NCBI GenBank assembly: GCA_026122225.1
Contig: JANEZZ010000399.1
Coordinates: forward strand, 3,048,001-3,112,000
Direction of reading: 5' to 3'
From: Heloderma charlesbogerti
Taxonomy: Eukaryota; Chordata; Lepidosauria; Squamata; Helodermatidae
DNA length: 64,000 bases
The notes beneath the pieces were generated by a model. It had not been told where the DNA came from. It searched no databases and worked only from the letters and a program-made list of their open reading frames with translations. Position numbers and translations under genes: made by a program. Positions within the stretch are counted from its first letter, which is position 1, and every line of letters starts with the position of its first letter. This document shows positions 10,940 to 22,341 of the stretch, piece by piece.

Positions 10940-12477
10940 AAGACAAGCTTTGAGCCCAAATGAAGAGGTTGCTGGAGGGTATTCAGCAATATCTTTGCAG
11001 CATGCCAGCCAGCCAGCTAAACATAATTAATTTTAAAAACCTTAAGAAACAAAATAAAAATCAGGACAGGCAGGGAGCCTGGCAGACACCAAGAGATGTG
11101 TCCATGGGCACATTGATGCCCATGGGTATCATGTTGGAGGCCCCAGCTGTAATCCTACCTCACTTCAGGGTCTTTCAGATTAACCAAAGCTGTTGCAAAA
11201 AGAAAAAGAAAAAAGATTTCAGTCTCACATTAGAATAATGTGCATTATACCCACAATTCATGCAAGGTCTATGATGCTCCATTATGGATAAGAAGTGCTG
11301 CTGCTGCTTTCTCCACTAGATTCCCTTCTGGAAGGCGCCTGCCTGTTTGTTAGCTCAAGGCGTGCCCAAATCTCATGTGCAAGTGCCCTTGCTTTGAAGA
11401 TCCTTCCCAATGTCAATCATGCGTGCTGCTGACAGGTGGCTCTTACATCAGTCAGAGACAAGAAGCTCTCCGACACAGCATCAAGGACACTGCGAGGGCC
11501 CACCAGAGTGGAACGCTGGCTAGGGAGAACTCAGAGCTGTCAACTGGACCTCTGCACCACCCCAAGAACTGTCACTACTGCCCAAGCAAACAAACACGTC
11601 TTATCAAAGTTTGGGCAATATCCCCCACATTCTCCTCCCACCAGATGGCTGAAGATATTTTAAAAAATGAGACAGGAAGTATCCCAAGAGAGTTGATTCC
11701 ACACAAATTATTTCTGAAGGCAGCATTGCACATTCCATAAAACAGACCAGCACAACATGTCACCCACCAAGTCAAACACAGCCCACCAGGCATGTGTGAA
11801 GGGTGGCCTGACAAACGTTCTGTTTTTGCCATCTCAAAGAGAAGAGATTTGTTGAGCCCCTGGATGGCCAAAGATGGCTGGCGGACTGCATTGAGATGAT
11901 TGGCTCTCTGCTTGTGCAGGGATGCCATAAAAAATGCCAAGAGGGGAAGCAAGAACTGTGCTTCTTTCTCACACACTTCTGCATCTTGTACACACTGGGT
12001 TCTCCTTTCTTCACACAACGGCCAGATGGAGGGAGAGCAGAAGTGATGCTCGCTCAGTCTTCCTCTCCTGCTGCTAATATGTAACAGTCAAGAAGCCCTG
12101 TGTAACGTCTATAAACGTTCCGGATATGGAGCTTTTAGGGCTGAGCAACACAACACATGCAAGAGTCTAACAGCTGCTTTCTCTAGGGAAAACAAATTCA
12201 GAAGGCGACGTAGAGAGAAGAAGCAGCCAAACAGAAGGGATGCTTATGCTTTTTCCACTCTGCTCCAAGACGGCTCCCTTGCAAGCATGTATTTGGAACT
12301 GTGAAGGAAGTGTCTGTGGAAATGTGGGGGGGGGGGAGACAATATCCAGGGGTGTTATTTGGAGCGGAGAAACAAGTGGGAAAGGGTTAAGCAGTTACTC
12401 CCCTCATAATTTCTCTGCTGCAAATTCTGCACCCAAAGCTGCTTTTCTTCAGAAAAAGCAGCATTCAGGCTTTTGTT
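10940..12477. other. Repeat-poor stretch with unassigned open frames
   Basis: Overlapping open frames of up to 147 codons occur on both strands (for example 11375-11740 plus and 11575-12018 minus). None shows a recognised domain, splice-site arrangement or consistent codon bias, so I do not call a gene. A poly-G run lies near 12326-12337. Confidence 0.4.
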
Positions 12478-12480
12478 TTA

Positions 12481-12567
12481 GCCCACAATCCTACGCATGT
12501 TGAGAGAGAAAAAAAAATCCTGCAACTCCCAGCATTCCCCAGCCAGCACATGTATAGGATTGTGCCC
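12481..12567. mobile_element. TTA-flanked hairpin MITE, copy 1 (internally deleted)
   Basis: The ends 'gcccacaatcctacgcatg' and 'catgtataggattgtgccc' are inverted repeats flanked by TTA on both sides (12478-12480 and 12568-12570). The core 'aactcccagcattcccc' matches copies at 16589-16709 and 42920-43052, but the right half of the inner hairpin is missing. Confidence 0.65.
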
Positions 12568-12669
12568 TTAAATATGTATGTGTATTTCTGCCTTAGTTTC
12601 TTGTTTTCAGCAAAATAAGTACCAGTGTAATCCTACCTCATCATTGCTACTCTGTTAGCAACTCCCTAC

Positions 12670-12830
12670 GTTCATTTATTTGATTTGTACCCTGCCTTTT
12701 GACCAAGAACAATGGCACTCAAGGGAGCTTACAATCATAAATAAAATCTGATTAAAACAATAATAAAACAAATGCATTAAAACACAATTAAAAACACAAC
12801 AATAACAGAATAAAAACTTAACCTTAATTC
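12670..12830 (-). mobile_element. L2-like LINE 3' tail
   Basis: Read on the minus strand: an AT-rich 3' UTR, then 'gtaagctcccttgagtgcc', 'aaaaggcagggtacaaatc' and a TAAA tail. This is the standard L2-type 3' end; no coding sequence remains. Confidence 0.55.
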
Positions 12831-12834
12831 CTTC

Positions 12835-13735
12835 CTGCCTACAGAGGAGTTAATCCTGGTGGCAGAGGATGCTTTTCCCACCATCTAGCACACTGCTGAC
12901 ACTGAAATTTAAATTTTAACATTGTTGTCGTCATCATCATCATCATTACTGTTGGCGTCATTAAAATCCTGTTTAAGTCATAGTGACTATTTAGGAGCAA
13001 ATGGCTTAAGTATCAATGATCACACAATTACACAACACAAACTGATTTTAAAAAACCATTTAACGTATGGAAGCACAAATGGAACTCATTATTTTGTCAC
13101 ACAGGTAGACAAGCTAAAAGGCCAGGAAGCCTGATAATATGCTCTGAAACCTGTGTTAATTAAATGAACAACAATTGTACAAAGGGTATATCCATTTTCC
13201 CTCCAATGGGTTTTGAAATGGGAAACCCTAGGGATTATATTCTACATTTTAAAGAGTATTGCCAGAGCTGAAGCAGCTCTGGTTTCACAGCCTTTGTTTT
13301 CATTAGAAAAATAATGGCAACGTTCAGCATTGTAGAATGTTTAATTAAGATTACACTATATAATCATGATCTAAGGACTGGAAGTCCCCATTGCTTCAAA
13401 TTTAAATCCTCATATTTATACAACATTTCCTACCTAAGCCTAGCGGGTAGAGAACTGTAAAGTCACATAAGGCTTCAGATGTTACAAGGGTCTGTTTTCT
13501 TCATGGGTATCAACTTTTCAACTGGAACCACATGGTGAATGTAGAACTTTAAGGTAAGCACGTTAGAAGCCAAAGGCTCAACTAGATAACTTGCAAGATG
13601 CTACGGATCTTCCCAGTACTAGTACTTCCCATTACTTTTGGGAAGCCATTTGTTCTTAAGCCAGCCAGTTAATGCCAAAGGCGATGTACAAAAATGAGCC
13701 ATAAACCTAATCCATGTAAAACAAGAATCAAGATT
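12835..13735. other. Repeat-poor stretch
   Basis: Unique-looking AT-rich sequence with a short (CAT)n tract near 12932-12948. No gene is supported. Confidence 0.4.
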
Positions 13736-13774
13736 AAGGTTGCAATCCTATGCACACTGACATTGAAATCATTC

Positions 13775-14563
13775 ATTTCCCTAACTAATGACTGGCCACA
13801 AATATACCTTATTGGGCAAAGTGCTTGAGTTTGTGGTGGTCATGCAACACCAGACACTCTTGAATGACTCTGATTACCTAGATCCATTACAACCTGGTTT
13901 CCAGCCTTGGCTTGGCACCGAAATAGCTTTGATTGCCCTGATGAGAGAAGGGCAGGTGAAATGTAACCCTATTAGTTTTCTTGCTCCTCTTGGAAACTTT
14001 CAACCATGGTATTGGTTGACCGAGATTGGGAACTGGGGCACTTTTCTTTCCAGAAGGTGGTGCTGGGGGCTACTGCTCTGCCTTTTAGGAATTATGATAT
14101 GGTGCCACCAGCCTCTATTTTGTCCCCACGCTGTTCAGCATCTACATGTAACTACTGAGTAGGCCATCCAGGAATTTGGGGTGAGGTGCCATCTGTACTC
14201 TACTTCTCATTTCCATCCAACTCAGCTGAAACTACCTATGGAAGAGCTGAAATGGTGTCTGAGATGGACTGGATCAGGGCTAATAAACTGAAGTGCAATC
14301 CAGACAAGATGGATGTACTGCTAGTGGGTGTTCTGTCCGATGTGGGAGGTGATGTCCAGCCTGTTGCACTCCTCCTGAAAGGATCAGATGTCCCATCTAC
14401 GAGATATGCTACGAGATATGGCCTTATCTCTGGAGGCCCAAGTGACTGTTTAGCATGATACAGCTTTCACCAGCTGAAGCTAGCATACCAACTGTGGCCC
14501 CTCCCAGACAAAGATAGCCTGGCCACAGTTATACACATTTGGATTACCGCATTCCATTGTACA
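13775..14563 (+). mobile_element. L2-clade LINE, 5' part of a split copy
   Basis: The translation at 13810-13935 reads 'GKVLEFVVVMQHQTLLND', then 'DYLDPLQPGFQPWLGTEIAL', the fingers and 'QSGFRPGYGTETAL' region of L2 reverse transcriptase. Further on 'DWIRANKLKCNPDKMDVLL' (14265-14325) matches the L2 'NKLKLNPDKTEVLLVG' block. The catalytic region between them is deleted and several frame breaks are present. The copy is interrupted at 14564 by a hAT-like element and resumes at 15531. Confidence 0.7.
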
Positions 14564-15522
14564 TAGGGATGTGCAACACTGGGAATTTCATTCTGTTTAA
14601 ACCCAATGGGATTTTGCAGTGTTTCCATTCTAATAACTAGCAGCGGACTGTAGTGGAATCCCCCCCGCATTTTCCGGAACTGTTCGTATTTTTTGCGCAT
14701 ATTAAATAGACACATTTTTGTGGGTGATGTGCGCAAATTAGATCTTTTTTTTAATTGTTCAGGTCTTTAAATTTGTGCAAATGGGATCCTGTTTTTTCCT
14801 CTCTTTTTCCCCTGGGTCTTTAAATTTGCACAAATGGAGTCATAATACAGATTTAGATAACCAGTGGTCTTTTGGTAGTCTGCCTGTCCACCATGTATCC
14901 CCCTTGTAAACATCCTTGTCGGTTTCATCCCTTCCCCACACTACATCCTTTAGCCCAGCAGAGCCATATTCCCAACTTGTCAAATAACTTGTCAATTTCA
15001 TCCTCTACTTTGCCAAAACAGGGGGTGCCCAAAGTGGAGGATGAAGTTGACAAGTTCTTTGACAAGTAGGGAATATGGCTGTGCTGGGCTAAAGGAAGTA
15101 GTGTATGGAAAGGATGAAACTGACAAGGGTATTGACAACAGGAATACATAGCAGACAGGCAGACTTGTGAAAGACCACTGTTCATAAAAAAACTTATGAC
15201 CCCATTTGTGCAATGTAAAGACCTGAAGACGAAAAGAGAAAAAAACAGGATCACAATTCTGCAAATGTAAAGACCTGAAACATAATAATAATAATATCCC
15301 ATTTGTGCAAATTTAAACACCCAAAAATAATTTTTAAAAACCCTATGATCCCATTTGCACAAATTTCTGCTGCTGTTAAACCCCCCTGAAATCCATGTAT
15401 TGGATCAATTTGATACAGATCAAATTGACGCCAATGGGGGGAAACAGAATGAAATTCACCAGGACTAAACTGATACAATCTGTTGAGATTTCCCACCAAA
15501 ATGGAATTCTCACACATCCCTA
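14564..15522. mobile_element. Foldback hAT-like element inserted in an L2
   Basis: Termini are 'tagggatgtg' and 'cacatcccta', a perfect 10-bp inverted repeat. Flanks 'attgtaca' and 'gttgcatg' differ at four of eight positions, all transitions, compatible with an old 8-bp TSD. Inside, roughly 260-bp arms (about 14752-15012 and 15018-15290) are reverse complements with scattered differences. For example 'agcccagcagagccatatt' faces 'aatatggctgtgctgggct'. There is no transposase frame, so it is non-autonomous. Confidence 0.75.
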
Positions 15523-15530
15523 GTTGCATG

Positions 15531-15790
15531 TGGGGCTGGCTCTCATTAGTGGTCCTCCATCTTGTGAATGCCCTTCCCAGGAAAGCTCACCTGGATTCCG
15601 TTGTTTTTGGTGCCAGGTGAAGATCTTTATTTGACCAGTGTTTAACCTAGCATGACATTTGTTCTTGTTTTGTTCTCTTTGAACATTTATGTTAGGTTGT
15701 TCTGCTGTTTTAATCAGTACAATGATTTTTTAAATTGTCTTTCTAACCAATATTAATGGGGTACACATATTCCAAATAAATAAATAAACC
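15531..15790 (+). mobile_element. L2-clade LINE, 3' part of the split copy
   Basis: It continues the element broken at 14563: 'gtgaatgcccttcccagg', an AT-rich 3' UTR and a (AAAT)n tail near 15775-15787. The joined order matches the usual L2 C-terminus and 3' UTR, with an internal deletion. Confidence 0.6.
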
Positions 15791-15794
15791 TGTT

Positions 15795-16205
15795 GAATCT
15801 GCCAACTAAAGATGCTTAGCATCATACTGCAAGGCTATAACCTTGGGTCTCAGCAGGACTTACTGTGAAGTAAGCACGCCTAGTATTATCATACATGAGG
15901 AAGTTATACAAGCTTTTTAAATACACATCTATAGGAGGCAGGATAGCAGCACAAAAATGGACTACAGGATCAGGATTGTGACAGCAGAGTAACGTTAAAA
16001 CACCCTAGTGAATAAAGATGCAAACAACAAGCTGCGATGATGACTGGTGGGCATATCTGAGAAGGCAAAAAAGGAGCACAAGAAAACTCAGCCATACACA
16101 CTAGCAAATATTACCTCATTAACAGAAGATGGGCAGAGGAAGGCCTCATCTTCAAATTTTAAGACATGGGGTTCCATGGGTGAAAATCTTGACTAAAAGT
16201 ATGCT
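15795..16205. other. Repeat-poor stretch
   Basis: No gene. A short 'acttactgtgaagtaagca' inverted motif near 15859 resembles part of the hairpin MITEs in this window. A (CA)n tract lies at about 16221-16236. Confidence 0.4.
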
Positions 16206-16248
16206 TACTCTTACACGCGTACACACACACACACACCAATCATTAATA

Positions 16249-16552
16249 GCTCAGTTCAGACAATTCTCCAAACCCATGATTTGGAGGACTAGAGATGAGT
16301 TATTGCAGTTTAATGCGTGCCATCCTCTCATCTTACATGTGGCTACACTTTTAGTTTACAGGAGCACTACTTTCATCTGTCATTTTACCCACATTGGTTA
16401 ACAACGGTTAGGGTTTGCTTTCTAAACCCAGACTGGAAATCATGGTCTGAAGTGGGCTTCCCATGTCTAGTTTGGAGGGCAAGCACTAACCTTAATTTGT
16501 CAATTAAGACATCAAGGGAAACCATGGTTTAGACAATTGTCTTCTCTGAGCC
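16249..16552. mobile_element. TIR element (MITE), 'ctcagttcagacaa' family
   Basis: The left terminus 'gctcagttcagacaattct' faces 'agacaattgtcttctctgagc' at the right. Inner blocks 'ccaaacccatgattt' and 'aaaccatggttta' are also inverted. No transposase frame. The TSD is unclear, so the superfamily is undecided. Confidence 0.5.
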
Positions 16553-16588
16553 TATAAATTCAAAACTCATGAAACTAAAAAACTTTAA

Positions 16589-16709
16589 GGGTGCAATCCT
16601 ATGCACATTCAGACAGAGAAAAAGTCCTACAACTCCCAGCATCCCTCCATCCAGCAATGCTGGGAATTGTAGGACTTTTTCCTGTCTAAACGTGCATAGG
16701 ATTGCACCC
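16589..16709. mobile_element. TTA-type hairpin MITE, copy 2
   Basis: The 121-bp element is a long imperfect hairpin. 'gggtgcaatcctatgcac' faces 'gtgcataggattgcaccc', and 'agtcctacaactcccagca' faces 'tgctgggaattgtaggact'. The left flank is TTAA and the right TTGA, so the 3-bp TSD seen in the other copies is imperfect here. Non-coding. Confidence 0.75.
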
Positions 16710-16711
16710 TT

Positions 16712-18765
16712 GAAGACTTAAGAGTTGTGCGATAGCACTACAGATACTGGCACTGTTCCAGCAGTGACTTAAGGGGGCTTCTAGCACAAGGCTGCACAAT
16801 CCATGATCCACACAGCAACAGACACACAGGGCAGCCTACCAGAGCTAGAACATTTGTTTTGGACATGGGAAACCCTGGTGCAAATTCTTGCTAGTTTTTG
16901 AAGCGAACTATGCAGCCTCGGACAAGTCACCATCTCTCTCAGCCTAGAGACACTGAACAGGTTTACTCTGAATTGCTGCTCAGTTCATGGAAAGATCCCA
17001 TTGCCAAGCAGATATTAATGTTTTTGCTTTAAGCATGATTAATGCTATAGGGTGACATTCATACCATCAGGTAGACAGATGGAACCCCAGTCTGTTGGAA
17101 AGAAACAAAACATCAAGCAGCAACTATGGCGAGAGCAGCGAGCTTCAAATATTGTCAAAACATTCTCTGCAAGAGCCTGGTAGCCCTCACTGCAAATGCT
17201 TAATGAGTATAAACACTTTGATGAGAACTCAACAGCAATGTTGTTTTTGTGTATCTAAAGGGGGTGGGGGGGAGAGAAAATAGTTCAACATGGAAAAATC
17301 ATAAGAGCACAATCCACCAAGGAAGTTCTCCTGCAGAGGCTCCCATTTACTTCAATGGGGCTTGCACACGAGAACGTCCCAGTAATGTGTGCCCAAAAGG
17401 CAATACTTCCAGAGCATAAAACAATTGCCTACAAAGGCCCACATAATATCTTTTACACCTCTGTACATTTCTCTACTTGAAATGTACATTTGTTCTCCAT
17501 TTTGTAAAGCACCAGTGTTTCTTGCAACTGTTGCTGAAACAGCTAGCAAAATATATGCTGTTTGTCTCCCTTGCCTTTGCACCATTTGCAAGTAAGGAGT
17601 TAAAGGATGTAAATGTCTGAATAACTGAGATTTTTAAAACCTCACTAGGCGTCCCTCATCCATCCAATATCTTGTTTTATTAAAAGGAGGCCTCTTCCGT
17701 ACCATGGTAGGTGAGAAATTCCCAAAATGGGAAGTACAGACAGTTGCTTAGAAGGTATAGGATACATTTTCTCTTACCACTCTAATTATTACAGTGCATC
17801 ACTCTTATAAGGACTGCAAAGGCTGGCATTCAGAAGGGGAGATCTCCTCCATGGAGGAGTCTTCTGCTTCTGCAAGCTCTTTACATCCTTAAGGCGGTTT
17901 CCTCTGGTGGGGTGAGCAAGGTTCTGCTTTTCCTTTGCTCTGCTGGCCTCCAACACCAGGACAGGATGACGCCTTACCGTAGGAAGAAATATTTGTTTTT
18001 GCTGTGTATCAGGGCCAATTCCCACAGGCTATGTGTGCAGACTGTACATGTGATGAGGTGCAGGAGGGAATCTGGGGCTCTTTGATGCATCTACCTCTTT
18101 TGACTTCTTTGGAAAAAGTCTCATACCTGGGCAGGTTAAGTTTGGAATAGGTTGGAGCCTGCTGACCTCCAGCAGGGGCAGGGTTAGCATTCTAGTGGTA
18201 CAGATATGGTGGGCTGACCCTGCATTTGCATGCTAGTTTGGGCTGAGGAACTTGCACAGGGAAGTGCAGGCGAGAACAATCCCCACAGCTGCCTTGGCCT
18301 TCCCCCATTATCCTGCCTATTTCAGTTCAGCACAGCCTATATGTGTTTGGGGGACGTGGTGGTGGCTACAGAGGAGCCATACAGGTATTTTCTGCCATTT
18401 CTCGTGCAGTAATCTAGCTCTATAGCACAGGTATATGAGCGACAACATTCAAGCATGCACATCGAATGGAAATATGATGATGACTTTTACTCAAAGTGTA
18501 CTTTTTCTTTTCTTTTTCTTTTTTAAGATAAAGACAATTGGAATAGAGGACAAAAAAAAAAAGCAACTGTCCAGGTTAGGTTTTTTGCCATCCTAGTTGG
18601 CTGGAAACCTTATTCCATCCCCCACTGTGTACAGAACATCATGTGTGATTGGTATGAACATTCCACTCATCTGATCCATCTACCCTTTTTCACGGCAGGC
18701 AGATCATTTAGCAAGATGCACACGCACAAGATACCCATCCACAGGAACCTCATATAATGCTTTAC
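16712..18765. other. Repeat-poor stretch
   Basis: No gene or mobile element that I can support. A G-rich run lies near 17260-17272, a T/C-rich tract at about 18505-18525 and a poly-A run at 18553-18562. Open frames here are short and shadow each other on both strands. Confidence 0.4.
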
Positions 18766-18769
18766 TTAA

Positions 18770-19395
18770 TTCAGTCAAGACAGAAGTGTTGCAGGTCAGG
18801 AAATATGCTGATCTGAATGGTGGTCTACACCTGGTTCTAGATGGGCCAGGCACACCACTGGGGAGTACTATAGAGGTGCAAGTGATGTCTGGAGCAGCCA
18901 GGACTATCTTTACGTTTTAGCTTTGGGTGGTTCACCAGCCGCGGCCTTGTCTAGAGTAGGCAGATCTTGCCGAAGTGACACATATTTTGGTTACTTCCAA
19001 GTTAGAATACTGAAATGTGCTCTACGTGGGTATTCCATTAAAGATGGTCCAGAAACTTCAGTTGGTGCAGAAAGCAAACATCTTGTAGGGGGTAGATGTT
19101 TGGATCATATTACACTTATTGTGCACCAGCTACATAGGCTGCCTATTTGTTTCCAAGGCCAATTTAAGGTGCTGGTACTAACCTTTAAAACCCTAAATGG
19201 TTTGGGACCAGGCTATCTCAAGGTATCCCTGTACTCATATGAACTTGCCCAAGCTTTAAGATCAATAACCCAGGCCCAGCTCTCTGGTCCACAAGTGAGA
19301 GCTGTTACATTGGTGAGTACCAGGGACAGGGCCTTTGCTGTGGTGGCCCTGCATCTCTGGAAGACCCACTGGAATGGGAAAAGTGCACATCTTGA
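18770..19395 (+). mobile_element. L2-clade LINE, C-terminal half of pol
   Basis: A long frame (18923-19399) ends with the L2 C-terminal order: 'DHITLIVHQLHRLPI', 'FKVLVLTFKTLNGLGPGY', 'SYELAQALRS', 'RAFAVVALHLWKT'. Upstream, 'tcaagacagaagtgttgca' matches the L2 'KTEVLL' block. The copy is 5' truncated and lacks the catalytic YADD region. The open frame of 158 codons makes it one of the better-preserved L2 fragments here. Confidence 0.7.
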
Positions 19396-19661
19396 CTAGG
19401 AAAAGTATGCATTTCTATGCGCATTTTCAAAAGTCTGCACTTCCCCCACCATTGACTAAAGCATGAAAATGTCTCTGTGTGTTTTAATACACATTTTAGA
19501 ATGTGCATTTTAAAAAATAAATAAATACACATTTCTGGAATGCAATTGCAAGTTTGGAAATGTGCAAGCTTTTTAAAAAAAAAACGCACACCTACTTGAG
19601 TTCAGGCTTTCAAACAGGGCAAGTTTGTGAACTGAATAAAAATCCTCATATATCCCTAAAG
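19396..19661. mobile_element. Possible hAT-like remnant ending TATATCCCTA
   Basis: The right end 'catatatcccta' matches the right terminus of the 22.34 kb element. The body has repeated 'tgcgcattttcaaa'- and 'atgtgcatttta'-type blocks. No left terminus or TSD was found, so this is tentative. Confidence 0.3.
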
Positions 19662-19794
19662 CTAGGCCATTATTATGATGAAAACAATAAGCATAAGAAA
19701 GAACACGCTAAAATGGTCTCCCCAACCCACAGCATGTAGAATGTAGAACTGCTATGGCACAGGAGTGAGTTATAGGTGGACACAAGTGTATGTT

Positions 19795-19960
19795 TTTTAT
19801 GTATATATTAATGGATTTTAAACCACCTTTCAGGGGGTTTACATTTACCTATGTAACAAATTGCAATATACAAAGATTAAAAATTATTAAAGTAATAATA
19901 AAAACAACCTCAAAAGCAGCAGGTAAAACAGTGGTTAACACACAATAAATTACCCAATTG
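19795..19960 (-). mobile_element. L2-like LINE 3' tail
   Basis: On the minus strand an AT-rich 3' UTR is followed by 'gtaaaccccctgaaaggtgg' and an AT-rich tail, as in other L2 ends of this window. Confidence 0.45.
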
Positions 19961-19964
19961 CAGA

Positions 19965-21325
19965 CTGGAATAAAAAGGCTTATTTTTATTATAAACATGG
20001 AATTATAACTATAACTATCTAATTCAGGAATATACTTTGCTTACTAGCATGCTCATGACAGAACACTATCAGAAACCTGTAGCAGGCATACTGCAACACG
20101 TGAAACTTCTGTTTGAGCTAATGTATTTAACAAATAAGCTAATGACTTCAGGTAATAAAATATACAGTAACAATTTCACATGGAACATAACATGCATTTC
20201 TCTCAAACAATGGGAGTGAAGTTTTTTAATTGTGTAGAAACTACCCTCCAGTAACTGAATCTGCAGGAGGCCCATAATATGCAAAGTTTACTGAAATATG
20301 ACAAATGGACAACAGTTAAAGCTGCACATTTAAATTAACATGGAATATTCTAAATGGTGTAAAAATGTATGCTAGTTTTATAAAGCGTTCACAAGGGTTG
20401 GCAGATAAAGAAGTGATAGTGAATGTATGGATGATTTGTTTGTGTGAACACATATTCTTGTTTGAGATTCTTGTTCACACACAGATTCTAAAGAAGGGCA
20501 ATGTTTCTGTTCCTTTGACAGCTGAGGACTGTTTGTTAGTTTTATGGGACTTGTCATTTAGAGCTTGGGAAAAAAGCCACACCTTCTGAATGCACAACCA
20601 TTAAAAGTACAGAAGCACTTAGGGCTCAGACAACATGCCCACCATTTGTTGAAAGAACACATGTGGAAGCTTGCAAAACCGTCCGGGCTAGCTCTGCCCC
20701 AACCCATGCCATGCCCACATCCACACCATCTGTGCACTTGGAGTGTGTTGGCAGGTTGCATTCACATAACTGGGCAATGGTCCCTCCTCACATGGAGAAG
20801 TTCTATGCACAGACATTAGTACGCACATATACTCTCTTTCAAAGCAAACAGGTGGATGACAAGGCGTGGTTGCGGCATGTCAGCAGTGGTGGGGTTAGCC
20901 CCAATGTGATACCCCTCATGCATTCACTGAATGTGTGTGGGATTTGTCTCAACTCCCTTCTCCTCTCCTGTGAATCTGATCACCCTAGAACATACCTGGG
21001 GGCGAACTACACATGACAGACAGTTCCATACCTGCCTTTTTTGCCCCACAAGTGAGACAGCAGCTTTGCAGAAAGGGTCAATTCTGAGCAAATGACGGGA
21101 CAGGAAACTGTTAATTAGCCACACACCTATGCCCCATTTTAGCTCCTGTTTTTCATTAAAAACAACAACAACAACAACAACAACAACAGGAAGCATCACA
21201 AACTGTCCATCATGTTGTTCAAAAGCAATACAAATGGTCAAGCCTTAAGGGCTATGTATGAAATTCTTACAAACAGCTAATTTCCACGCAAGACAAAAAG
21301 ACAAAATAATGCTTACTATCTACAT
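19965..21325. other. Repeat-poor stretch with a (CAA)n tract
   Basis: A (CAA)n microsatellite lies at 21161-21188. 'ttagggctcagacaacatg' near 20614 resembles a TTA-flanked MITE terminus, but no partner end was found. No gene is supported. Confidence 0.4.
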
Positions 21326-21329
21326 TGCA

Positions 21330-21560
21330 TATTTCAAGTGTCCAAAGAATGTCACATATGTTGTTAGTTATCCTTACAACGGCCCTGTAAGGTAGGCCAA
21401 AATTATCCTTACGTTGCAGCTGTGGTGGTGGGCGAGGGAGGGGAGACCAGGAGTTGAAAAACAACAGTGACTTGCCTTAGGCTACGCAATGACTTTACGA
21501 CCAAGGCAAGATTTGAACTGGGGACGTCCTAGCTCACAGTCCGCAGTACTATACTGCACC
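21330..21560 (-). mobile_element. MIR-like / tRNA-head SINE with L2-type tail (decayed)
   Basis: On the plus strand the order 'ccttacaacggccctgtaaggtagg', 'cagtgacttgccttaggct' and 'tttgaactggggacgtcct' is the reverse complement of the SINE at 38269-38509. It is a diverged copy of the same MIR-like architecture, with the tRNA-like head at the right end. Confidence 0.6.
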
Positions 21561-21564
21561 AGTT

Positions 21565-22333
21565 CTCAAATATGTCTTCACCATTGCCTTGCATAAGTCA
21601 TAAACTCTCATGCCCCAAAGTACATAGACTGGGCAGCCGCCTTACATAGCATCACCGGCCTAAACCATAAATGTGTGGTGAAATACCATAGTTATGCCGC
21701 AGTTCATATGTGAAGATGCAGACGCCTCTCCCTAGACAGACATTTACCTTCATGCAAGAAAAATATCACATCACATAGGTAGACACCAGCCCAGAGAGAG
21801 TCCTGAGTTAGGAGAGTTCATGCGACCCTTTTTTGTCCTACGAAGAGAGAGGTGACTCATCACAGCAGTCCCAGAGGGATATTCTAGGCAAATTAGGCTG
21901 CTAGACAGAGAGAACCCAGCAGACTGATTAGGCAATTGGAGAAAGTTCTGTTTCCTTTTCAAAAGCGTGGTTTTGCTTTTACTGGAGATGCTATAGAACA
22001 TGACATACCTAAAGTTTTTGGGAACAATGACAGAGGAATCTATAAGCCATAATGTTTAAAAGGGCAAAGAAGGTACAAAGAAGCAGATGTAGCATGCAAA
22101 GGAAAGCAGAGGACTGAAGTCTATGCTGCAGGGTCATAGCTATTGAGAGGGAAGAGTCGCCAAGAGATCTCCCAGGACTATTTCTTGACTTTCCAGATTT
22201 CATTTTGAAAAACAACACGGAAAATAAGTCTCTAATGTTTTTACTTGTTGAGATCCAAGGAGAAACGTGAAGACAGCATTCTACCGAAGTGCCCCCTAAT
22301 GGCTGTACAAAGCAAGGCCACATCTAAAAATGT
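21565..22333. other. Repeat-poor stretch
   Basis: Unique-looking sequence immediately left of the palindromic hAT-like element. No gene or known repeat is supported. Confidence 0.4.
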
Positions 22334-22341
22334 GTCAAGAT

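Noticed and set aside
11575..12018. 147-codon minus-strand open frame
   Set aside because: No recognised domain, overlapped by open frames on the other strand, and no splice or promoter context; best explained as chance.
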